Positions 1 through 12,000 of a DNA stretch of 20,035 nt are shown piece by piece (the stretch's first letter is position 1; each line of letters opens with the position of its first letter). A program made the translations under genes and the position numbers. The notes under the pieces are model-generated. The model made no database searches, was not told the origin of the DNA, and was given only the letters and a program-made list of their open reading frames with translations. Source of the stretch: a virus. The DNA is taken from the IMG/VR virus record IMGVR_UViG_3300002488_000127, positions 1 through 20,035 of that record; one strand, written 5' to 3'.

Positions 1-3000
1 GACCACCACGGAATGTGTAGTGTTCTACCCGGTGTAGAATCATCAAACATACCTACATGATATGCGTGCGTAGAGCGTGTAAATGCTGGACTTTGATTCC
101 CTTGCACTCCCAATGGATTGTATGTCATTAAAGGTGGTGTGTTGGTAAACTGCCCACCGTGGTCAGGGTCATGGTCAAGAATGATTTCGTTGATGAATAC
201 TTCACAACCACGTACATCTGCAAGAGTAGCCTCAGCAAGAACTAGAGTTACGCCACCAATAGCAGAACCGCGCTCACTGTCATACTTGATACCTACAACA
301 AGATTGACTTGTTGACTGGTTAATTCTACTGCGGAACCATTTGGTAAACTGGTTGCTGAACTGTGGTTTGCATGGAATCCAGCAATCTGTTGTTTACGTA
401 CATTTGGTTGTATTACAATCTGATATGCGCCAACTTCCGCAGGGTCTGGGAAGTGATTATCCAACGTATAATTTCCTGCTGCTTCAAGTATGATTGAGTG
501 ACCACCTGTTTTATTCATATCACCAGCAGTACCCTTGGATGCAAGAATACCGTAACCGTCGTATTTTACCTTAGTCTCAAACATTAGAGTAAACGCACCA
601 CCATGAATGTCACTGGGACCAGATGGGGTAGGAGTGAGAGAACTAATTCTAAGTGGTGGGTTTAGTGGATGTAATTTATCTGTAATGCTAGTAGCAAGAC
701 TTGTGGTGTTTATGCCTATGTTGTCTTGGAGAGTGATAAAGTCTTCATCTGCTCTAGTGACAGTTTGTTGACTTCTAGTTCGATCGTATAGTCCTTGGTA
801 CGACGGATGTGCCCAATGACCGGGTAACATAGGCATAGTAGCGTTAACAAAGTGGTGGCCCATTCTTGGGTATGGTATGGGTGTAAGTTGTGGCTTACTG
901 TATCGTGTATGAAGCAGAGTGTCTTGGTCCCCATCGAAGTATAATGTATGTGCCATGTCTGGACTGTTACCACTAACCTCGGCATGGTCACGTAGTCGTC
1001 GAGCAGCAAAGAATCGAGTGCTACCCGCAGGTACATAGTACGATGGTGAAATGTTGATTGTGCTTGTTGCTGGTGGATTATCGAGTAAAAACTGGTCAAA
1101 GTCAATATCACCAACTACACCCGTAAAAGTCGCACCGCTGATGGCTGTGTACGAAACAACTACCGCGTCAGTAGCGGTAGCAAGACGTAGGAAGCGACGA
1201 TTATCACTCTTTTCTTTAGTACCAAAGTCAGCGTCAAACACAGTGCTTGTTACAGTGGCGGACGCAGTAAGTGTAGTACCAGAGAAACTACTTACAGTAA
1301 GTGATTGATTTACCACACCACTAGCATGATTGTAAATTACAGGGTAACGCTCAGTATGACTATGCCCCATCTTAGTTACATGGAAAAACAAAGTACGATC
1401 GTGCAACTCATAAGACGACTGTATTGGATTGTCCTCAGTTGCATCTTTCCATCCATCTCTCTTACTGTCAGGGAAAGCAGAGTCCTCTGAGATATGCTCC
1501 CAACCAACTTCACCCATTGTAGGACCAAAGCGCGGTCCCTTGATTGCGTTGTCAAACAAGTGTCCTATGTGAGATGCCCCAAGGTCAGGATGTAACATAC
1601 CACCATCACCCATTGTCTCATTCTGATAGGCTTGTAGTCTATCGAATCCTGAACGTACAATGATGTTACCGGGTATAGCATTAGGGTCTGGGAGTCTAAT
1701 TTTTAGATTTGGCTCTACACCACTATTGGCGTTTGCTGGTTGTAGACCACTTGCAAGACGTTCACCTGCTGTTTGGAATGCACGAATGATAACACCAAAT
1801 GGAGACCCACCCTCAATCTTATGTGTTTGACCTGTATCATCTACAACATTCATTGCTTCAAACTGTAACTCTTCATTTGGTATCTCCAATATGTTACGCA
1901 GTTCGTGTGGGTGTCTAGCAGCCAACTGTGGGTGCGAAAGTTCCTGTGCTTGAAGAATCGGCATCATAGCGCTATTGGTTGTCTCGAATGAGAATCGTAC
2001 ATTACCGTACAATTTCTCTCCCATGGTATACTCAGTATTACTCTTTACACGATTAATCCAAGGTACTGCCCCAAGCCCACGAGCATTGACTGCTGGTAGA
2101 GATAAACTACCTCCGTCCATGCGCTTCCAAACAACATGCTCTGTATTGAAATTCTTTGCAGGAGCACGTTTGTACATTTCATATCCATTTATGTCACCTA
2201 CCCAGAATGATTTTCCAATAGCAGTATTTGCAAAGAATGCTGATGGTCTATTGGTTGGGTTAGCATAGAAATCAGAACTTATATTTCTTTGAGCACTAGC
2301 ACTTGCTGAGAAATGAGAACCTATACTCTTGTCAAGGTCATAGAATAAATCACCAGTTTCTGCTCGACATGGTGTAGCATTCTCAAGATAATTATCTCCA
2401 ATGACCTCATCATGCAAGAAGAACTCAGCATCAAAGGGTGCAGCGTCCAAACCATTTGTTGCTGTGATGTTGCTTATTGTAGGTAATGATGTAGTGCTTG
2501 CAATCAAAGCCTCGACGTTTGGCCCAGCATTAGCAGTACATACAAACCGATCTTGACCATGGAATCTCTCATCCCATCTTGTTGTACCAGCCTTGACTTT
2601 GTTACCCTGTTGCTCTGCAAGCAACCAGTCACCAGTACATGTAATACCATCTCTATCATACTTAGCCACTAGAGGTAACTCAGATTCGTAGGCTATAACA
2701 AGAAGTGCTCGACCATAAGTTCCTTGAGGGTGATGCATTTCATTTACAATTTCGTCATTGTCATAGAACACTGGAGTGCTGTTATAATCCGATGTATCTG
2801 CATAACCAACTTTGTAACCCTGATACCCAGAACTGTCCTGTCGTTCAGCACTCATATCGCCTAAGAATTCATAGGGCGCATCTGGATTAAAAGTTGGGAA
2901 ATTTACAAGACCTGTGGAAGAGTCAGGTCTTATGGACTCACCACTGTTTGGCATAGGAGCAAGATGAGGTAAGTGACCAAGAGTTGTAGCACACCCCATA

Positions 3001-6000
3001 CTACCTCCGTATGGAGAAAAACCGAGTGAGGGATGCCACGCTCCAAGTCCAGCAGCGTAGGATGAACCAGCCAGTAGGCTGTTAAGATACGAGTATCGCT
3101 CCCCTGCCCAACCAACGACACCAGTTGGTCTTGTTCTATCAATAGCATCAACTAGACCGTTGAAATGCACATTTGTCATATGGTCACGAGAAGAAGTATT
3201 TTCATTGTTATAAGAGAACGTACCCGCTTTTGTCCATACATAAATTGTGTCATTTGCAGCAACAGTTGGGATGTTAATGTTCCCAGCAGCGACCGTTCCC
3301 CCTGCTTCTATGTCATGCCAAGTTTCTGCATTTTCAAAGGCTTTATTTCCGGTAAGATAATTGTACCCAATGTAGAATCTAATAAAATGGTTGCCACTTA
3401 CATCTGTGTAAACAACACGAGTGTGATATGGAGCATAAGCAGGTGCAGCATTTTCTTTACTACTCGCTACAGTTATTTTGTGTTGAGTTCCAGTTCTTAA
3501 CCAACCTGACGCAGGAACCTTTTCACCTAGTGCTATACTCGCTACAGAAACATCAAGATAAGAATATCTACTTTGTTGAGTTGCATCATCAGCAGTGGTA
3601 TCAACTGCACTACCTGCTTCGCTAGTGCCATCGTTTCGATAGTTTGTTACTGTAAACTCCTTCCAACCATAACGATCTTGTCTCATGGCATTACTCATGC
3701 TTGGCATAAATGTACCACCCATCGCTTTGAGTGCGCCAGCACCGGGGAACGTGTTTACGGCTGCACCAATTACAGTAGCGAGTTCCTCACCATTTTGACA
3801 ACGAGTCCCATCAACCACAATATATTCCATATCTATATCACCAGTATCAGGTGTATGTACTTGGAACGCACCACTGCTACCAAACAAAACACGTCTTGCT
3901 AATACACCAGCAACACGGAAGGCAGTAGGATGAACAGAGCAATTACTTGCTGCTACCTTAGCAACCAATGTGTTTCCATCTGGATGTGCTGGGTTCATTG
4001 ATATTTGATTGTCCATCCATGAACCACCGGGGTGATACCCACCATCCATGTGCCAAGCCCAATCAGAATTAGCAACCATACCACCTCCCATGAATACTCC
4101 ATGACGTGTTGGATGTAGCACTTTGAAATCAACCATATTTGAAGCAGCAGGGGTAGGACCTTCTGGGTTTACCATGTCACCATACATTCTACCCTGCTCT
4201 GGTCGATTATACAACACACCAATATTCGGCTTACCAATTGCTGGCTCCCAATTGAGAGTTTGACGCCAATGGAAACGACCACGATCTGTTTGATATGTAC
4301 TTGTCATCGGCATGAAATGGCCTTGGTCATTCTCAATGTGATTTGGGAATGTTTGATTTAACGTGAAAGTCAAAGTTTGATTGGTGTTTGTTGCTGTGGT
4401 ATCTTCACTGACTCTAAAGAGCGTAGAACTATCTATCTGTGTAACAATTGAATTATCAGCAATACCTGTCCCTGTAACAGTCATACCTACTTTTACATTA
4501 GTAGTATTGTCCATTTGTATGATTTTTGGATTGCCTCCAAACGATGAACCACTACCCGCTGTGTTATTTGTATCGCAAGTAGCATCAGTAATTGCAGTCT
4601 TCCCATATGGGACAGCGGACCAAGAGCCACCAGCAGTTATCGCTTTACCGGGATGTGGCTCCTTAGCATTATGTGAAGCGCTACTATCTGCAACCTCTTG
4701 TGTAAATGGGAATGCTTGACCCGGACCATAGATGAGATAAGTTGTTTTATTCTCAGTACCAGCAACTGCATCACCGTATCGCGCTGTTGGGTGTGCAAAA
4801 CGAAGAAGGAATGGAGATGGGACTTGAATGCTTACACCTGCTGTATAAACAGCGGAGTTAGGATGGGCAGCATTTACTGTCTGAGTGCCACGTTTAAGAT
4901 CTGGTGAGAGCATATTGTCTTGATTAAATGCTGGAGGATTAGTTGCACCACGATGTTGATTGACTAATGGTGTACCGGGAAAGAAAGCCATAATCGCATT
5001 GCAGTCAATCATAGCATGAGAGGACAACACTTCGTTAGCGTGTTGGATACCTGCACAACCTGTTGGTCCATTCGCATATGGGTGTGTGTTGAATGACGAG
5101 TAGTCAGTATCAGTGCCATCATTTACGTCCAAGACAACACCACTAAATCCACCACCAAAGAACAATGGAACCCAATGGTCTGTGCTGTCACGCGCACCAC
5201 GGAAGAAAACCTGTGGTACAGAGTTTACACTACCAAGCGCTCGCTTACCTGTAACCCCAAATCGACTAAGACCATGTAGAGTCACTCTTCCTCGCCCTTC
5301 GTCATCCTCACTTACTTTTACTCTAGTTGCTCTTGAAGAGCCTAAGTCATATCTCTGCATTACAGCATTTGCCGAAGGATCGCTTCCGGGCCAATTACTG
5401 TCAACTGTAATTAAGTCAAATCGAGTTTGTGAGTTACTACTAGCATTAGCACCAGTTACAAGACCAGTTGCACCTCTATAATGAATTGGAGATATACTTC
5501 CAAAAGATGCAACCTTGTCTTTAGAAGACACACTGGTTCCCTCTTCTCCAGCAGGGTGTGAGAAGTACCACATCTCACCAACTGCTAAATTCATTGTTGT
5601 TGAACCTGCTACATCAGCAGCAGTGATGATAACGGTAGGATTGCTAATGTTCGGTAAAATGTGGTCCCCACTGTCTGCTGTATAACTTTCTCCAATCAAA
5701 TTCTTTTTCCAATCGGACGCATCAACTGGATTGTTTCTACTATCTACAAGAATAGGAGACAGGGTGTTCGCATTGGAACCTTTACCTTTGGTGCGTACTT
5801 GCATTAGTGTACGAGGTATGTATCCACATGGATTACGTAATCCAGCATCTATTTTAGCATCAGTGGCTGCTCTGCTTGTTCCGGGTAATGTAATCCCGTC
5901 TGCTTTTACGGCAACAGATGCAATCTCTCCGTATTCAACATGCGCTGCTTGAATACCCAAATCTTTGTGCAATGTCGCTTCAAAGAAATTTGACAATGGT

Positions 6001-9000
6001 TGAATATCTCGATTCGGATCGTACGCTCTAATTCTTATTGCATCATGTCTTACACCCCACTCACCGAACGTGCGCCCATCAGCAGCATACATATTCGTAC
6101 AATCAAATGTTACACCGTCTTCACTGTTTACTTCACTCATGTTAATGACACTTGTAGTCACAGCAGCCATGAGTTCGTCAGTTACAAGACTCGTCCAATT
6201 TGCTGCTGGTGAAATAAGTGCTCTTATCTCACCGTTTGCACCGTCACCAAAAATATGAGTAACAGTTGTAACACCAGCCGACCCATCTGTTTTATGGGAG
6301 GCAGTGAAATTATTCCCCTCCACACCATAAAAGACATGTGTACCACTTCCAGTGTCACGAGTTCGAGACGTATACGAATACATATGCCCTTGAGAGCCTT
6401 TCATCGTAGAATCATTGAATGGGTCTGAGAGTTGGAGAACTCCGTCCTTTAGAGGAAAGCCCATGTAACCAAGCATATCATGATGAGGGCATGAATTGTA
6501 CGGCGCTTGTGGTTGTATAGTCAATGTCTTTGCTGATGCATCATAAGTTACTTCACAATCGTATGCGGCATTTGGAGCAGGTACTCCACGCCAACGATTA
6601 CCTCTCCAAGGAACGTGTGTGGCGTTAGAATCAGATGCATCAAAACGACCAGTGGCATCACCTGAACCATGCATGTGGCGACCTATTGTGAAACCACCAT
6701 CACCTACATCTCTATCATCAAAATAGACCATTACTTCTTCATTAATTGTGTTTGGAAGTTGCGTTTTTTCTAGTGCGAACTTTTCACCAAATCGACGATA
6801 AAGGAATCGAATACCATGGCCTACACCACGATGGTCTACAAAACGGAATCCATAAAGATCGGAGTTCCCGATGTTATCTATTTTGACATTACTGGCTGGT
6901 ACATGAACGCCATATGTGGTGGGTGCTTGGGGTGTAAATGTTAGAGTTACTGTACCATTAGCAGTAGCAACAATATCAAGTTGGAAAGTTGTAGAATTTG
7001 TAATCGATGCTACCTTTGCACCAGAGGGTATACCAGTCCCACTAACCCCCATACCTACAACAAGAGCATGTGATGTTGATACGTTAGAAAAAGTCACTTG
7101 AGTTGAATTTGCGGTAACACCACATGACGCTACTGTAACAGCATTATCAGTTACTGTAACATCACCATAGTACTTCGGGAATCTTTTGTCTCCTTTACGC
7201 CCAAAGCCCCATGGTCCAGCGTCAGGTGCAAAACCCGGTATACCTGATGCTACAAGCCCACCAAAGTTCACTCGTCCTGTTGCAGATGTACCAGTTCTTA
7301 ATCCACTAACAAGAGATGTAACAAAACCCTCAGCCTCCAAAGACTCAGTGTTCACTGTATTATGTGATTGACCTGAGCCAACAACCATGCTCATTGCGCG
7401 ATTTACTGGGTCAGATGACTCATCATCTCGGTCAGTAAAGTCAGATGTTGACTTGATACGCTGCCCTGCTTCATCAGGTAATGTGTATTGTTTGAGAGTA
7501 GTGATTGGGGCAAAGGGTCTCCCATCTTTATTCAATGGCATAGGGGCAGGGTGCATGTTCTCCCCACTCATTTCATCAGGCATACACCAGAATGTACGAT
7601 AACGACCACCGTGACCAATGAGGAATTCAGGTTCATACGCGGTTTGACCACGACTGTTATCTAACCATACACAGAAATTACGTCCAGTAGCACCGGGTAT
7701 AGTGCTGTGAATAATTATACTGTAACCCTCTCGTCCCCGTGAATCTTGCACTACACGACCAAGATGAGCGCGTACATATCCCATGTGAGTTCCCTTGTCA
7801 TGACTTTCAAATGAGTCATCGCCCCACCAAGGTGCTGGATTAAATGTAGAACCAGTAAGAGAAAAGTCAGCAACATTTTGGTTAATTGTATCGAGTGTAA
7901 ACTCAGATGTAATAGATCGTTCCAAAGTCCCTGACCAAGTTGGGTCAGTTGCAACATATCTTTCTTTAGGACGGCGAGCATGTGTTCTTCCATTTGGAGC
8001 AGCACCTTGATTGATAAGTCGCACTACCTCACGCGCCGCAGCCTCTACGTCTGTAACACCGTCACGTACTCCCACTTCACCAAGGTCAACTGAAAGACGG
8101 CGAGTAAACGCCATATCAGTCCATTGTTTGAGATGTTGTAATCTGGACTCTGAGTGATTGGTTAAATCAAGAGACGATGAACGTATACCTTTGAGTGCAA
8201 GGTATGCAGGTATTACGCGAGTGCCATCAGGAGTATCGAATAATGTTGAAGGATCGCGAATAGATGCTGACGACGTTCCAGCCCGATGTTCCCTGAGAGC
8301 AACAGTTAGATTATGCTCTGCACTTCTTGACTTACGAGTGTAAGAATGCTTAGTATCTGCCACATAAGATGATGCAACTCCCTCTTCTGTTCTTGGAAGA
8401 ATACTATCTCCCATTGTATTTTCTCCAAATCCAAGACCAGTGTAATATCCAGTGTGAACGAAATGCCCGTGGGCTTTACCGTATAACGTGGTATAGTTAC
8501 CAGTAGATGCATATGTTTGTGGAGAAATGTATGTAGGGGCAGAACCACCCACTGGATTAAGAAGTGAGGATGCTACTCTATTTGCTACATCATGTGCATA
8601 AGCGCTTTCCATAAATCGAGAGCGCACAGCAGTGCGAACCCATTTATTTTCAGATGGGAAACCAGCAGCGACATCGATTTGTGTGATGTAAGGGTGTTGA
8701 CTTCCTCCATTGAATGTAGTACCATAAGTTGACAAATCTGCATTTGCAACATATCGTTGCCAACCAATTTCAGCATGTTTAGCACTGCTTTGAACTTGCA
8801 TATGTAAATCTTGAAATGCTACAAATTCTCGATCGTGAGCAACATCAAACAACAAAACTCTAGCATGACTATCACTTGCTAGATAAGGGTCAAGATACGC
8901 CACTGTAGGAGGATTACTTAGCCCTAAATTTGTATAATTTAACTCAACAGTTTTATTGACGTGTTGAACATAGTTCACTGCTGTTTCATAACAAGAATCA

Positions 9001-12000
9001 CCAATGAGAAAGTTCTCCAACGGTATACTATCTCTTGGTGAAACGGCTAAAGCACCCTCCCCTCCATTAAATAGATTGCAAACAAATGCCTCATTTAAGA
9101 CTCCACGACTTTTAGCAAACAATCCCTCAGTTGCATGTGGGTTATTGTACGTCATGTTCGCCCAAATAGTATCACCATTTCGTAACCCACCTTGTGCGTA
9201 AGGATGCAACCAAGATCGATTTAAGATAGCATCTTGGTCAGTGGACATAACAGAATTTATCCCAACGCGTAAACGCATGGTCACTCCAGCACCGTTAATT
9301 GCTTGTAAGTCACCATCTACGTCTGTATTTATTCCGGGTATGCTAGTCATATCACCAACAATAATTGTTGAATATGAAGTACCTTCAATAATACTTTCAC
9401 CGATATTAGAAATAATTCCTAGATATATTGGTGCTCCCGCTGCTAATGGACCTACTGCTGAAGCAGGTTCAGCGTATATCATATCACCAACTTTTGCTGA
9501 AAATCCTAGAGTATTATGTTGCAGACATTTAGATGATGTGGTTAGACCGGATGGTGGTGTGGCTTGTAATGTAGTTGAGTTAACATATTCAAGAATCCAA
9601 GAATCAGAATTACCCGGACGATATGAGTGAGTAATATTGAGATTATTTCTCGCTTGTATATCTTCTAATGCAGAAACACCACCCAAAGAACCATGTGAAA
9701 AATTCATCAACTTCACAGAGCCACCAACAGCATAAGATGTATGTGATGATGTTAAGAAGTTAGGAAGCGTTGGTCTCGACGATAATGTTTCTAACACAAT
9801 AGTTGAATTTGCTATCTTCGATGTTGCAACGGACCCAGATCCAGACAAAACTAAGGTATGAGCAAAAGTGGCCGATGTACGCCCCCAGTATATGCAACTT
9901 TCAGTCGAGCCATTAGGTAAAGTAATGTCTGCCCTGTAATGCTTGTCTCCAGTTTCAAATTGTATATTGCCACTTCCATCCACATTTGCAGTAATTTCAG
10001 GGAATAATAAAGCATCTTCATCACTAAGAGATACAGTAAATACACCGCTAAAATTAGTCCCGTTAAATAAAGGTGTGACAGCGTTTACTCTACCAATAGC
10101 ACGTTTAGATTTGACGCGAGCAGCGTGTGGATTTGTTGTAGGCCCAGCCTTGAATTCTACAGCACTGACGTATTGACGGAGTCCATAGTCTACGTTACCG
10201 CCTTGTGTTTTGGTGCTTGCTTGGTCGTAGTAGTACTCACTTCTCCCCTCAAAGTCTGATGATGTTGTTTCATCATCTGAAAAGATAGGTATCACTCTTT
10301 CAGACTCGTAACCATCAGAAACAAGAAGTTGCATACCAACCTCATGAGTTGCCAAAAAACCCTCAGAATAAGCCCAATCATGGTCTGCAAATTCTATATA
10401 ACCATCAGATGCTGGGTCGTTTTGATATAGAATCCACTCACCATTTGGTAAGAAAGCCTGACGATACACCACTACATTGTCTACATTGTAAAAAGACGAT
10501 GCACTGGTTGAAGCAGCAGGGAAGGCATCAGGATCTCTAACGTATAATTGATACGTAGAACCTACATCTTTTGCTCTTAGCATAATGGATGAACTCTTTG
10601 AAAACTCATCACGCTCAATTGCATACGCGTACGCTGCTCGTGCAGCGCGGTCAGCAGGAGCCTTCTCAGGATATCGTCTACCGACTGGACTTGGATTCCA
10701 AGTATGAGCAGTCATGGTTGCGTCAACGTGTAATTTCAAAGAGTTATCAGGACCGGGGAATATACCTTCGGATGCATTCTCAAAGAACTGCCCACCAAAT
10801 AGTGGGATTTCTACAAGAGCACGAGTTGATGCATACTGAGTACCTAATTGATAATCGTGAGTTACATCATCCATAGATTGGAACATTCTATCGTTTACTG
10901 TGGACCCATCGGCAGCAGCGTTTTCTATGTAGAAGTGACCATCACCAAGAATAACTTCACCCAATGAAAATGTCTCATTGTCTGTTCCTGTTACACCACT
11001 TGCTTCGGGAAGAAGACCAGAGGCGATACACCAAGATTTCAAAGTACCAAGGTCTTGACCATCAGCAAGTGTGAATTTACCATCACCAACAGTGCCGTCT
11101 GTAAAGAAAAAGGCAACACCATTCTTGGAAGCATACTCAGCACTCGCTCCATTCTTCAAAAACAATCGACCTTTCTTTGGGAAAGGATACGTACCCCATG
11201 ATTCTAAATCTGGAGTGTTGTTATTCAACGGACGAACTTCGATGTACTGGATGGGTGTACTACCATGTAAGTCGATACGTGCAGACTGAGCGACTACCGA
11301 GAATCCTCTTCTAGTGGTATAAGGCAGACGTGAAAGGGGACTAGGATCGAATGATGGTTTGGTGTCAAATGCACCTTGGCCCGGTCCACCTAGAGTTACT
11401 GTAACAACGGGAGCGTTAGGGTCCAACTCTTTAATGATGTGGGAGTCAGGACTACCTGAGCCTATCTCACTAGCAGTTGCAGTGTTGGCAAGAGAAGTAG
11501 TTCCTTGTATGCGGAAGTTGGTAAAACGAACACCGTCTTCTGCCTCAGTTTCAGATACACTTCTCAAAATACCTTTACTCATCATGTAATATATACCAGC
11601 AGAATTTGCTTCCTTGGACCTTTCGCGAGTGCCTATGAGATGCCTTAGTTGCATTGTACGGTTTCTATCGGAAGGTTGTATGTAGAGGATATAAGGGTCG
11701 GATTCCAATTGTATATGATTGTCAATAATATCAAACACTTCATGAATTGGAGATGCAGAGCGGGATACACCAATATCAAATTGTCCATCGCTAGGTGAAT
11801 CAATATCTGTAAAAACAGATCGCACACCAGTTGTTGCTATATTTTCTTTAGTAAATTTACTTCCTTCAATAACCAGTCGATTAAAAACAGACTCATGTGC
11901 TGTAGAATTTGTATGAGATGCTGTAACAATTTGTGGTGTTTTACGAGGCTCATCAGACATTGTTGTGTAATTTTGGGGTGTATACTTTTCATCTAACTCA

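Noticed and set aside
716-1114. 132-residue minus-strand open frame within the giant gene
   Set aside because: It lies in another frame entirely inside the continuous giant frame, has no ribosome binding site and reads as a low-complexity Leu/His/Thr-rich shadow.
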